DNA from: Streptomyces violens
GTDB taxonomy: Bacteria > Actinomycetota > Actinomycetes > Streptomycetales > Streptomycetaceae
NCBI RefSeq assembly: GCF_000717745.1
Contig: NZ_JOBH01000023.1
Span: forward strand, 35,991-99,990
Direction: 5' to 3'
DNA length: 64,000 nucleotides
The notes under the pieces are model-generated. The model was not told the origin of the DNA and did not search any database. It saw nothing but the letters and a program-made list of their open reading frames with translations. A program made the position numbers and the translations under genes. Within the stretch, counting starts at the first letter, position 1, and each line of letters starts with the position of its first letter. This document shows positions 53,367-61,752 of this stretch, one piece after another.

Positions 53367-54713
53367 ATGACGAGCACAGACGCCCCGCCCCGCCGCGCCA
53401 ACCCCTGGAAGGTCGCCGGCGCCTCGCTGATCGGTACCAGCGTGGAATGGTACGACTTCGGCATCTACGCGACCGCGTCCGCGCTGGTCTTTCCCGATCT
53501 CTTCTTCCCCGAGGCGGGCCCGGCGCTCGGCACCCTGCTCTCGTTCACCACCCTCTTCGTCGGCTCGCTCGGCCGCCCGCTCGGCGCGATCATCTTCGGG
53601 CACATCGGTGACCGGTACGGCCGCAAGAAGGCGCTGATCTGGTCGATGCTGCTCATGGGCGTGGCCACCGTCGCCATCGGCCTGCTGCCCGGTTACGCCA
53701 CGCTCGGCGTCGCGGCGCCGGTCCTCCTCGTCCTGATACGGATGACGCAGTCGCTCGCCGTCGGCGGCGAATGGGGCGGCGCGGTGCTCTTCGCCGTCGA
53801 ACACGCCCCGCCCCGCCGCCGCGCCTTCTTCGGCTCCTTCCCCCAAGTCGGCGACGGCGTCGGCTACTTCCTCTCCACCGGAGTCTTCTCGCTGATCGCT
53901 CTCCTCGGGCACGACGCCCTGGTGGACTGGGCCTGGCGCATCCCCTTCCTGCTCTCCGCCGTCCTCGTCCTGCTCGGCCTCGTCATCCGCTCCTCGATCG
54001 AGGAGTCACCCGAGTTCGAAGCGGCGCGCGCGGCGGAGAAGAGCGAGGCGAAGCAGGCGGCCCCGGTCGTCGGCGTGGTCCGCGACGCCTGGCGCACCTG
54101 GCTGCTGGCGACCGGCGCCTTCCTGATCACGGTCGGCGGGTACTACGTGATCGTCACCTTCATGTCGACGTACGCGGTCGGGCAGCTCGGCTTCTCCGAG
54201 TCCGAAGCCGCGGGCGCCGGCACCGCGGCCTCCGTCGTCGTCATCGTCTGCACCCCGCTGGCCGCGCTCGCCGCCGACCGCTTCGGGATGCGCAGACTGA
54301 CCCTGGTCGGCATCCTCCTGCACCTCGTCGTCGCCTTCCCGATGTTCTGGCTCGCCGACACCCGTTCGCTGGGCGGCTTGTGGGCGGCGATGTGCCTCCC
54401 GATGCTCGCCAGCACGATCGCGTACGCATCGATCGGCACCCTGCTGTCCGGCTGGTTCGCACCCCGCGTCCGCTACACCGGCCTCTCGATGAGCTTCCAG
54501 CTCGCGGGCCTGATCGGCAGCGCGGCCCCGTCCGCCGCGACCTGGCTCTTCACCACGACGGGCAACTCCTGGACCCCGGTCGCCCTCGCCTTCGCCGCGA
54601 TGGCGGCCCTCAGCGCGGTCTGCCTGATCCTCCACCGGCAGCCGGCACGCGAGACGGAACCCAAGACAGCACCCGAGACGGCATCCGAAACGGCCCCCGA
54701 GACGGCGCTCTGA
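53367..54713 (+). CDS. MHS-family MFS transporter
   Basis: A 448-residue metabolite:H+ symporter with 12 membrane segments. The opening ASLIGTSVEWYDFGIYATAS and GRPLGAIIFGHIGDRYGRKK near residue 70-89, and AVGGEWGGAVL near 131-141, are diagnostic of the family. The C-terminus ends in a Glu/Thr/Pro repeat (TAPETASETAPETA). It is divergent from the FadR-type regulator and probably imports the amino acid or acid that the regulated decarboxylase module uses. A ribosome site AGGAGGAGC precedes ATG. Confidence 0.9.
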   Translation: MTSTDAPPRRANPWKVAGASLIGTSVEWYDFGIYATASALVFPDLFFPEAGPALGTLLSFTTLFVGSLGRPLGAIIFGHIGDRYGRKKALIWSMLLMGVATVAIGLLPGYATLGVAAPVLLVLIRMTQSLAVGGEWGGAVLFAVEHAPPRRRAFFGSFPQVGDGVGYFLSTGVFSLIALLGHDALVDWAWRIPFLLSAVLVLLGLVIRSSIEESPEFEAARAAEKSEAKQAAPVVGVVRDAWRTWLLATGAFLITVGGYYVIVTFMSTYAVGQLGFSESEAAGAGTAASVVVIVCTPLAALAADRFGMRRLTLVGILLHLVVAFPMFWLADTRSLGGLWAAMCLPMLASTIAYASIGTLLSGWFAPRVRYTGLSMSFQLAGLIGSAAPSAATWLFTTTGNSWTPVALAFAAMAALSAVCLILHRQPARETEPKTAPETASETAPETAL

Positions 54714-54728
54714 CGCGGCCGGCGCCGG

Positions 54729-55313
54729 TCATCGGGCGAGGGTGTCCGCCACCGTCCCGCACGCGAGCCGGGCCACGGAGCGCAGCTCCGAGTCCGGCGC
54801 GCCGGCCCGACTCAGTACGGCCAGCGACTGGGTGACGGCGACGACGAACAAGGCGGCCTCGTCGAGCGCCCGGTCGTCGGCCGCCGACCCGGCCAGCGCC
54901 GCCCGCACCCGCTCGCGCTGGGCGTCGAGCAGACCGCGCACCTTCGTGCTGTTCTCCTCCTGCATCGTCTCCGACTGCGCGGCGGACTGGGCGATGAGGC
55001 ATCCGGCGGGGACCGACGGATCGGCGATGCGCTCCAGTACGACATCGAAAAATGCCTCCACCGCACGCACCGGCTCACCGGGATGAGCGGCGAGTGCTTG
55101 CTCGTACCGCGCGCCGTAGAGCGAGGAGTAGCGGTCGAGGCACTGCCGGAACAGGGCGTCCTTGTTGCCGAAGGCCCCGTAGAGGGAGCCGCGGCCGAGA
55201 CCGGTGGCCGAAGCGAGGGCGTCGAGCGAGGCATCCGCGTATCCGCGCTGCCAGAAGACCCGCATTGCCTGATCCAGGGCCGCATCGACATCGAACTGCT
55301 TCCGGCCGGCCAT
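54729..55313 (-). CDS. TetR-family regulator (divergent from hydrolase)
   Basis: A 194-residue TetR-type repressor. The HTH (residues 10-50) reads ALDQAMRVFWQRGYADASLD and LGRGSLYGAFGNKDALF; the C-terminal domain (75-190) binds ligand. The basic start MAGRKQFD at ATG 55313 is typical, and the longer frame is not. It is divergent from an epoxide-hydrolase-like gene; a near-palindrome GACCGATCGTTC at 55374-55385 between them is a candidate operator. It probably represses the hydrolase. Confidence 0.88.
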   Translation of the reverse strand: MAGRKQFDVDAALDQAMRVFWQRGYADASLDALASATGLGRGSLYGAFGNKDALFRQCLDRYSSLYGARYEQALAAHPGEPVRAVEAFFDVVLERIADPSVPAGCLIAQSAAQSETMQEENSTKVRGLLDAQRERVRAALAGSAADDRALDEAALFVVAVTQSLAVLSRAGAPDSELRSVARLACGTVADTLAR

Positions 55314-55373
55314 GCCGCGCACCTCCAGGTTTCCGTATTTCCCCACGGACCTTACCTACGAACCATCATCTTT

Positions 55374-55385
55374 GACCGATCGTTC
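55374..55385. promoter_or_regulatory. Candidate TetR operator
   Basis: GACCGATCGTTC is a 12-base imperfect palindrome (10 of 12 positions) between the TetR gene and the hydrolase, within an AT-richer stretch. Confidence 0.4.
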
Positions 55386-55436
55386 CAACATGGCTAGCGT
55401 AGCGCCCGATGCTCCTCGCGCTCGAAAGGTCACCCG

Positions 55437-56321
55437 ATGATCGACGGCATGCCGCCGCACCTCCCGCCCGGCTTCACCGACACCTTCACCAGCCAGTACG
55501 TCGACACCGGTGAGCTGCGCCTGCACGCCGTCACCGGCGGTGAGGGCCCACCGCTGCTCCTCCTGGCCGGCTGGCCCCAGACCTGGTACGCCTGGCGCCT
55601 CCTGATGCCCGCGCTCGCCGAGAAGTTCCGGGTCGTCGCGGTCGATCCGCGCGGTGTCGGGCTCTCCGACAAGCCGCTGGACGGATATGACACCGGCACC
55701 CTCGCGGCCGACATGGCGGCACTCATGACCGCGCTCGGACACGAACGGTTCGCCATGGTCGGCCACGACGTCGGGATGTGGACCGGCTACGCCCTGGCCG
55801 CCGACCACCCGGACCGCCTCGACCGCCTGGCGCTCGCCGAGGCCGCCGTCCCCGGGCTGTCCCCGTCACCGCCCCTCTTCGGGAGCCGGGAAGCCAACGA
55901 CCGCCTCTGGCACTTCGCCTTCAACCGCCTCGACGGCCTCAACGAGCAATTGATCAGCGGCCGCGAGCACCTCTACTTCGGCCATCAATTCGCCACGAAG
56001 GCCGCGAAGCCACTGCCCGACCACGCCGTCCAGTACTACGTCGACACTCTCGCCACCGACCCGGAAGCCCGCCGGGCGAGCTTCGAGTTCTACCGCGCGC
56101 TCGACGCCACCATCGCGCAGAACGAGCACCGCAAGAAGCGCCGCCTGACCCTCCCCGTCCTGACGATCGCGGGCGCGGAGAACCTGGGGGAGTCGGTCGG
56201 CGCAACGATGCGGCTCGCCGCGGACGACGTACAGAGCGTGGTCATCCCCGGCTGCGGCCACTACCCCGCCGAAGAAGCCCCCGAGGAGATGCTGGCCGCG
56301 CTGACCGCGTTCCTCACTTGA
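55437..56321 (+). CDS. Alpha/beta hydrolase, epoxide hydrolase-like
   Basis: A 294-residue alpha/beta hydrolase with Asp nucleophile in MVGHDVGMWTGYAL near residue 107-120, the oxyanion region LAGWPQTWYAWR near 43-54, and catalytic His in PGCGHYPAEEAP near 270-281. The pattern fits epoxide hydrolases and related dehalogenases. It faces a TetR regulator, suggesting induction by a xenobiotic. The 3' end overlaps the convergent SDR gene by eight bases. Confidence 0.87.
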   Translation: MIDGMPPHLPPGFTDTFTSQYVDTGELRLHAVTGGEGPPLLLLAGWPQTWYAWRLLMPALAEKFRVVAVDPRGVGLSDKPLDGYDTGTLAADMAALMTALGHERFAMVGHDVGMWTGYALAADHPDRLDRLALAEAAVPGLSPSPPLFGSREANDRLWHFAFNRLDGLNEQLISGREHLYFGHQFATKAAKPLPDHAVQYYVDTLATDPEARRASFEFYRALDATIAQNEHRKKRRLTLPVLTIAGAENLGESVGATMRLAADDVQSVVIPGCGHYPAEEAPEEMLAALTAFLT

Positions 56322-57153
56322 GGCCGTGCGCCCGTGACACCAGGGACTCGGAGAGCCGGCGGGAGATCAGGCGGCGGAGGGTGAAGACGAGTGGAGCCCG
56401 GCTGCCGACGGCGTACAGGGGCTTCGGGGTGGGGGCCTCGACGGCCTTGAGGACGGTCGCCGCCACGGTCGCGGCGCTGATGCCCGTCGCTTCGTTGCGG
56501 TCCAGGTGCGCGGAGACCGTACGGAACGCGTCGGTGTACGGGGAGCCGTCGGCGAGGTAGCGGGTGCGGCGCTCGCTGATGCCCGTGTTGATGGAGCCGG
56601 GCTCCACGGTGGTCAACCACACGCCGTACGGGGAGAGTTCGCGGCGGGCCGCCGTCGCGAACGCCTTGACGGCCGCCTTCGAGGCCACGTACGAGGAGCG
56701 GAAGGCCAGCGGGAAGCTGGCCAGCATGGAGCCGACCATGACGACCCGGCCGCCGCGGCGCTCCCGCATCCCCGGCAGCAGCAGTTGGGTCAGCCGCACC
56801 GCACCGAAGACATTGAGCTGGAACAGCCGCTCCAGCGCGTCCATCGGCAGCTCTTCGAGGGCGGCGAGCTGGCTCTCGCCCGCGTTGTTGACCAGGACGT
56901 CGACCGGGCCGGCCGCCGCCGCGCACGCCTCGATGCTCGCCGGGTCGGTGAGGTCGAGGGGGAGGTAGTCGGCGCCCGGCAGGCGCTCGGCCTCGGGGAT
57001 CTTCTCGGGCGCGCGGCTGGTGGCGATCACGTGGTAATCGCGGTCCAGAAGGGCCCGGCAGACGGCCCGGCCGATGCCCGAGGAGGCGCCGGTGACCAGC
57101 GCCGTACGCCTCTCTGAAAGATTCGCCGGGGCGTTCCCCGTGCTGCCCGTCAT
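56314..57153 (-). CDS. Classical SDR oxidoreductase
   Basis: A 279-residue short-chain dehydrogenase. The cofactor motif TGASSGIG is at residues 21-28, NNAG near 88-91, catalytic Ser in MVGSMLAS near 139, and YVASK near 154-158. The TSRAPEK segment after beta-2 favours NADPH. Its start overlaps the FAD-dependent dehydrogenase stop (ATGA), and both follow a TetR repressor, so it is the third gene of a steroid- or ketone-type oxidation operon. Confidence 0.9.
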   Translation of the reverse strand: MTGSTGNAPANLSERRTALVTGASSGIGRAVCRALLDRDYHVIATSRAPEKIPEAERLPGADYLPLDLTDPASIEACAAAAGPVDVLVNNAGESQLAALEELPMDALERLFQLNVFGAVRLTQLLLPGMRERRGGRVVMVGSMLASFPLAFRSSYVASKAAVKAFATAARRELSPYGVWLTTVEPGSINTGISERRTRYLADGSPYTDAFRTVSAHLDRNEATGISAATVAATVLKAVEAPTPKPLYAVGSRAPLVFTLRRLISRRLSESLVSRAHGLK

Positions 57154-58817
57154 GCCAGCCCCCCAGCCAACGCCCGCCCCGCCGCGCGGCCGGAGAAGAT
57201 GCAGCCGCCGAGGAACGTGCCCTCCAGCGCGTTGTATCCGTGCACCCCGCCCCCTCCAAAGCCGGCCACCTCGCCCGCCGCGTACAGCCCCTCGAACGGC
57301 GTGCCGTCCGGCCGTACGACCTGCGAGTCCAGCGTGGTTTCCAGGCCGCCGAGCGTCTTACGGGTGAGCAGGTTCAGCCGTACGGCGATCAGCGGGCCGT
57401 GTGCCGGGTCCAGCAGCCGGTGCGGCTTGGCCACCCGTACGATCTTGTCCGCCAGGTAGGCACGCGCGTTGCGCACCGCCATCAGCTGCATGTCCTTGGA
57501 GTACGCCGAGCCCACCTCCCGGTCGCGGGCCACGACCTCGCGCCGTACCTGGTCGTAGTCCAGCTCGGGGCCGCTGCCCAGCGCGTTCATCCCGGTCACC
57601 AGGTCGCGCAGATTGTCGCGGACCACGAAGTCCGCGCCGTGCTCCATGAACGCGGCCACCGGACCGGTCGGGCCCTTCTTCGTCCGGCCGAGCGTCATCT
57701 TGAGGTCCTTGCCGGTGAAGTCCGGGTTCTGCTCGGAGCCGGAGAGCGCGAACTCCTTCTCGATGATCGACTGCGTGAGGATGAACCAGCTGTGCTCGTG
57801 GCCGCCGGCCCGGATGTGCCGGAGTGTGCCGAGCGTGTCGAAGCCGGGGAAGTACGGGGGCGGCAGCCGCTTGCCCGTGGCGTCCAGCCAGAGCGAGGAC
57901 GGGCCGGGGATGATGCGGATGGCGTGGTCGGGCCAGACCGGGTCCCAGTTCTTGATGCCCTCGACGTAGTGCCACATGCGGTCGCGGTTGACGATGTTGC
58001 CGCCCGCGCTCTCGGTGATCTCCAGCATCCGCCCGTCGACGTGCGCGGGCACCCCGCAGATCATCCGCTCCGGCGCCGGGCCCAGCCGGTCCACCGGCCA
58101 GTTCTTGCGCACCAGGTCCGGGTTGCCGCCGATGCCGCCCGAGGTGACGACCACGGCCTGGGCGCGGAGTTCGAAGGAACCGGCGGATGTACGGGAGGAC
58201 TGCACGCCCCTTGCCGCGTCGGACGGCTCCAGCACCGTGCCCCGGACACCGACCGCCGCGCCGTTCTCCACGATCAGCTCGTCGACCTGATGCCGGTGCT
58301 TGAACGTGACCAGCCCGCGGTGCTCGGCGGCCAGCACCGGATCGCGGAAGACCCGTACGACCTCCGGCCCCGTGCCCCACGTCAGATGGAAGCGCGGCAC
58401 CGAATTGCCGTGCCCGGAGGCGAGCCCGGAACCCCGCTCGGCCCACCCGACGTTCGGCATCAGCCGCAGCCCCAGCTCGTGCAGGTAGGCGCGTTTCTCC
58501 CCGGCGGCGAACTGCACGTACGCCTGCGCCCACTGGCGCGGCCAGTGGTCCTCCCGCTCGCGGTCGAAGCCGGCCGAGCCCAGCCAGTCCTTCAGGGCCA
58601 GCTCGTAGGAGTCCTTGATGCCCATCCGGCGCTGCTCGGGGCTGTTCACGAGGAACAGCCCGCCGAGCGACCAGAATGCCTGACCGCCCAGGTTCGCCGC
58701 GCTCTCCTGGTCCACGAGCAGCACCTTGCGCCCGGCCCTGACCAGCTCGTACGTCGCGACGAGCCCGGCCAGCCCGGCCCCCACGACGATCACATCGGCC
58801 TGTTCGCGCTCACTCAT
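57150..58817 (-). CDS. FAD-binding dehydrogenase (3-ketosteroid dehydrogenase-like)
   Basis: A 555-residue FAD flavoprotein of the FAD_binding_2/ketosteroid-1-dehydrogenase group. The N-terminal motif VVGAGLAGLVATYELV is at residues 11-26, the Gly-rich VVVTSGGIGGNPDLV near 226-240, and the C-terminal FAD site GLYAAGEVAGFGGGGVHGYN near 508-527. The family dehydrogenates steroids or related carbonyls. The SDR partner and the TetR repressor with a perfect operator support an inducible catabolic operon; substrate unproven. Confidence 0.88.
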   Translation of the reverse strand: MSEREQADVIVVGAGLAGLVATYELVRAGRKVLLVDQESAANLGGQAFWSLGGLFLVNSPEQRRMGIKDSYELALKDWLGSAGFDREREDHWPRQWAQAYVQFAAGEKRAYLHELGLRLMPNVGWAERGSGLASGHGNSVPRFHLTWGTGPEVVRVFRDPVLAAEHRGLVTFKHRHQVDELIVENGAAVGVRGTVLEPSDAARGVQSSRTSAGSFELRAQAVVVTSGGIGGNPDLVRKNWPVDRLGPAPERMICGVPAHVDGRMLEITESAGGNIVNRDRMWHYVEGIKNWDPVWPDHAIRIIPGPSSLWLDATGKRLPPPYFPGFDTLGTLRHIRAGGHEHSWFILTQSIIEKEFALSGSEQNPDFTGKDLKMTLGRTKKGPTGPVAAFMEHGADFVVRDNLRDLVTGMNALGSGPELDYDQVRREVVARDREVGSAYSKDMQLMAVRNARAYLADKIVRVAKPHRLLDPAHGPLIAVRLNLLTRKTLGGLETTLDSQVVRPDGTPFEGLYAAGEVAGFGGGGVHGYNALEGTFLGGCIFSGRAAGRALAGGLA

Positions 58818-59481
58818 CGAGAGCCCCTTCGCTCTGGGTGCTGTAGGCGGTGCTGTAGGCGGAGCTATAGGCGTTGACCACGTGCCGGAACAGTTCTTCG
58901 CGCCGCTGCCGCACGGCCTCGTCGTCCGGCTCCAGCAGGCACTGCACGGCGGTGCCGTCGTGCACGGCGACCAGCGCGTGGCCCAGCCCGGTACGGTCGG
59001 TGACCCGCCGGCCCGCGCGGACGAGCGCGGCCTCGACGAGCGGCAGCAGCGTGTCGTGAATGGCCTCCTCGCGGGCGGCCATCACCCGGCGCAGAGAAGG
59101 ATTGCGCAGCGCGTGCGCCGTGAACTCCGCCGTGACGCGGTACCACGCGTCATCGATCGGTACGGCGTCCAGCACGGCCCGCAGCGCCTCGTCCGGCGAG
59201 ACCGACTCCAGCGTGCCGAGCCGCTGCAGCGCTTCCCGCAGATCGTCCAGCATCGCCCCGGACCGCTGTTCCCACATCGCGAGGAACAGCTCGTCGAGCG
59301 AGGTGAAGTTGGAGTAGAAAGCGCCCCGGGTGTACCCGGCCCGCTCACACACCTGGTCCACCGTGGACCGCCCGAACCCCTCCTCGGCGAAGACCTCCAG
59401 CGCGGCGTCGAGCAGCCGCTGCCGGGTCTGCGCCCGGCGCCGGGTGACGCGCTTGGGCGCCGCCGTGTCCGAAGCTGTCAT
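58810..59481 (-). CDS. TetR-family regulator of FAD dehydrogenase operon
   Basis: A 223-residue TetR repressor. The HTH (residues 15-60) reads RQRLLDAALEVFAEEGFGRS and CERAGYTRGAFYSNFTSLD, matching TetR_N. ATG 59481 is chosen; the longer frame runs through the palindromic operator. The gene overlaps the dehydrogenase by eight bases and is first in the operon, so repressor and enzymes are co-transcribed under the operator immediately upstream. The C-terminus contains a short YSSAYSTAYST repeat. Confidence 0.9.
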   Translation of the reverse strand: MTASDTAAPKRVTRRRAQTRQRLLDAALEVFAEEGFGRSTVDQVCERAGYTRGAFYSNFTSLDELFLAMWEQRSGAMLDDLREALQRLGTLESVSPDEALRAVLDAVPIDDAWYRVTAEFTAHALRNPSLRRVMAAREEAIHDTLLPLVEAALVRAGRRVTDRTGLGHALVAVHDGTAVQCLLEPDDEAVRQRREELFRHVVNAYSSAYSTAYSTQSEGALDE

Positions 59482-59509
59482 GACCGGCCCCGCTTCCCTC
59501 GTGCGCCGT

Positions 59510-59546
59510 TCGATACGCGAATGTATGGGATACATTCGCGTATCGA
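59510..59546. promoter_or_regulatory. Perfect 17-bp inverted repeat, TetR operator
   Basis: TCGATACGCGAATGTAT at 59510-59526 and its exact complement at 59530-59546 with a 3-base spacer lie 29 bases before the TetR start. It is the obvious autoregulatory operator of that repressor. Confidence 0.85.
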
Positions 59547-59571
59547 CAAGGGGTCGGACGAGGTGGGTTGC

Positions 59572-60357
59572 TCAGACGGACGGGGGCACGTGGGGAGGCC
59601 GCCCGCGCCCTGCGGTGGCGCGGTAACCCGCGATCCCGGCGAGCGCAGCGAGCACCGCGCCGGCCGCGGTCCACAGCCAGCGAGCCGACCACCAGCCCGA
59701 GGACCAGCCGCCGTCCGGTTCGGGCCGCGCGGCCGACCCCTGGACCAGGGGCGCGGCCGGCGAACCGTCCACGTCCTGGGCACTGCCCGCGTCCGTGGTC
59801 GTGGCGGTCACCGCGGCCTCGACCGGCAGGCCGGCGTCGGCGGAGGCGGTGTGCAGGGTGGTGAGGCGGACGTAGTACGCGCCGGGCAGCGGGTCGTTCG
59901 ACCAGGGCTCGGCGTCGGCACGGACCGTCCGCAGGGTGCAGGACAGCTCGACCGTGTCGGCGTCGGCAGCAGCGGTCCTCGTCTGCATGCCGTACCGGCA
60001 CGCCTGCCGTCGACGCAGACCGTCGTACACATCCAACTGCCAGGTCGACTCGCCGTGCCGCGCGTCGGCGCCAGGCAGTTCGACGGTCGCGTCCACCGTG
60101 GCGCCCTGGCCCGCGTCGGCCGGGAACTGCCAGTAGAGGTAGTCACCGGTGGACGCCTGGGCGGTGGCCTGCTGCCCCGGCCGGATCACCGTGGCGGTAC
60201 GGAAGGAGGTACCGGCTTCGGTGGGCGCGGGGGCGTCGGCGGTCGGGGTGGGAGTCTCAGCGGACGCTGCGGGAGCGGCCGCGGCTGTCCCGAAGAGCGC
60301 CGCGCCGGCGAGCAGAGCGGCCGACAAACAACGCCGCGCGGAAGTTGCGACAGCCAT
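59572..60357 (-). CDS. Secreted membrane-anchored partner of VWA protein
   Basis: A 261-residue exported protein: signal peptide (residues 1-34, hydrophobic core LSAALLAGAALFGTAAAA), an extracellular domain of about 170 residues with a beta-sandwich-like pattern (YLYWQFPADAGQGATVDATV) and four cysteines, and a C-terminal membrane helix (WLWTAAGAVLAALAGIAG) with a basic tail. Its start overlaps the VWA gene stop (TGATG). A stretch in the VWA protein (RFYRVDVRPGQELRASVSIA) resembles this domain, so the two may be related in their C-terminal ectodomains. Function unknown; a surface complex is likely. Confidence 0.75.
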   Translation of the reverse strand: MAVATSARRCLSAALLAGAALFGTAAAAPAASAETPTPTADAPAPTEAGTSFRTATVIRPGQQATAQASTGDYLYWQFPADAGQGATVDATVELPGADARHGESTWQLDVYDGLRRRQACRYGMQTRTAAADADTVELSCTLRTVRADAEPWSNDPLPGAYYVRLTTLHTASADAGLPVEAAVTATTTDAGSAQDVDGSPAAPLVQGSAARPEPDGGWSSGWWSARWLWTAAGAVLAALAGIAGYRATAGRGRPPHVPPSV

Positions 60358-61661
60358 CAGTGGGTCCTCCAGACAGTGACGCGCCAGCGCGAGATCCAGC
60401 CCCACAACACCCCGGCGAGCAGGCCGATCAGGGTGAGTGCAATGAGGAACCACCAGCCGTGGCCGAGCCCCAGAAACGCAGCGTCGGCCCCCGCGTCCGG
60501 CCCGTCCACCACAGCGACGGACAGCTCGACAGGCAGCCCCGGCTCGGTCTTCACCGAAGCAGGCGCGGAGAAGGCGTTGCTGACGCGCAGACAGACGGTC
60601 TCCGGGACCGGCTCGCCGTCCGCGTCCTCCGCCACCCCGCCGTCGTCGGCCTTCGGATAGCGCAGACCGGTCGACAGGACATCCGTACGGCCGTCACCCG
60701 TGGCCTCGCCGCGCACGATCTCCCGGCCGCGCAACGTAGAAGCGCGCAGCTGCACACCGTAGTCATCGTTGACGGCACGGTCCGCGGCGATGCTCACCGA
60801 GGCGCGCAGCTCCTGGCCGGGCCGTACGTCCACCCGGTAGAAGCGGTGCTCACCGAAGGTCTCCCGGTCGGTGTAGAGCCCGGGCTTGAGCTGCGGCGCG
60901 CGCTCGCAGCTGTCCGTGCCCTTCGCCGGTACCGGCGTGACGGCCGGTTCGACCGTCCGGTGCACCAACTGCTTGACCCGGCCGGACAGCTCGTCCTTGT
61001 GCTGCACCGAGGTGTACGTACCGCCGGTGGCCTCCGCGATGCAGCTCAGCTGGGTACGCGTCTTGGCATCCGGCACCAGGCCGAGCGTGTCGACGGTGAC
61101 GTGGATGCCCTTGGCGGCGATCTCGCGCGCCACCTCGCACGGGTCGAGCGGCTGACAGGTGTCCTCGCCGTCGCTGATCAGCACGATGCGGCGGGCCCCG
61201 TCGCCGCCCTCCAGGTCGTCCGCCGCCTTCAGCAGGGCCGGGCCGATCGGGGTCCAGCCGGTCGGTGTCAGGGTCGCGACGGCGGTCTTGGCCTCGGTGC
61301 GGTCCACCGGGCCGACCGGGTACAGCGCGCGGGTGTCCTTGCAGCCCACCTTGCGGTCGTCACCGCGGTACTCGGCACCGAGCGTACGGATGCCGAGCCG
61401 CACCTCTTGGGGCACCGCGTCCAGCACCTCGTTGAACGCCTGCTTCGCCGCGGACATCCGGGACTGCCCGTCGATGTCGCGGGCCCGCATCGAGCCGCTG
61501 ACGTCGAGTACGAGGTCGACCTTGGGGGCGTCCTTGGACGTTTCCGCGGAGGTTCCTGCGGTGGCCGGTCCATCGGCCGAGGCGGTCGCCGGTGCGATGC
61601 CGCCCGTCAAAGTGACCAGCAGGCCGCACACCGCGGCCGCCAGTCGCCATCTTATGATCAT
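60357..61661 (-). CDS. Secreted VWA-domain membrane protein
   Basis: A 434-residue exported protein with a signal peptide (about 1-28, LAAAVCGLLVTLTGGIA), a von Willebrand A domain (about 46-230) with intact MIDAS motif DVSGSM near residue 53-58 plus TPTGWTPIG and ISDGEDT, an ectodomain similar to that of the next gene, and a C-terminal membrane helix (FLIALTLIGLLAGVLWGW). VWA domains bind protein ligands through a metal ion. It is first of a two-gene unit. A 13-base palindrome GATCATAATGATC at 61667-61679 lies right before the start. Confidence 0.85.
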   Translation of the reverse strand: MIIRWRLAAAVCGLLVTLTGGIAPATASADGPATAGTSAETSKDAPKVDLVLDVSGSMRARDIDGQSRMSAAKQAFNEVLDAVPQEVRLGIRTLGAEYRGDDRKVGCKDTRALYPVGPVDRTEAKTAVATLTPTGWTPIGPALLKAADDLEGGDGARRIVLISDGEDTCQPLDPCEVAREIAAKGIHVTVDTLGLVPDAKTRTQLSCIAEATGGTYTSVQHKDELSGRVKQLVHRTVEPAVTPVPAKGTDSCERAPQLKPGLYTDRETFGEHRFYRVDVRPGQELRASVSIAADRAVNDDYGVQLRASTLRGREIVRGEATGDGRTDVLSTGLRYPKADDGGVAEDADGEPVPETVCLRVSNAFSAPASVKTEPGLPVELSVAVVDGPDAGADAAFLGLGHGWWFLIALTLIGLLAGVLWGWISRWRVTVWRTH

Positions 61662-61666
61662 CGCCG

Positions 61667-61679
61667 GATCATAATGATC
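61667..61679. promoter_or_regulatory. Small palindrome before VWA gene
   Basis: GATCATAATGATC (6-base arms about a central A) lies 6-18 bases upstream of the VWA start in an AT-richer spot. It may be an operator or mark a translation-control site; evidence is weak. Confidence 0.3.
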
Positions 61680-61710
61680 TTGTGGACGAACTGCCCAACT
61701 CGCCCGGAGA

Positions 61711-61752
61711 AGCGCCTACAGGGGCGCTGACAGCAGCGCCTACAGGAGCGCT
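61711..61752 (-). terminator. Tandem hairpins after APC permease
   Basis: Two near-identical self-complementary units, AGCGCCTACAGGGGCGCT (61711-61728) and AGCGCCTACAGGAGCGCT (61735-61752), follow the permease stop. Each can form a short stem. They are probably a duplicated terminator, though T tracts are lacking. Confidence 0.5.
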
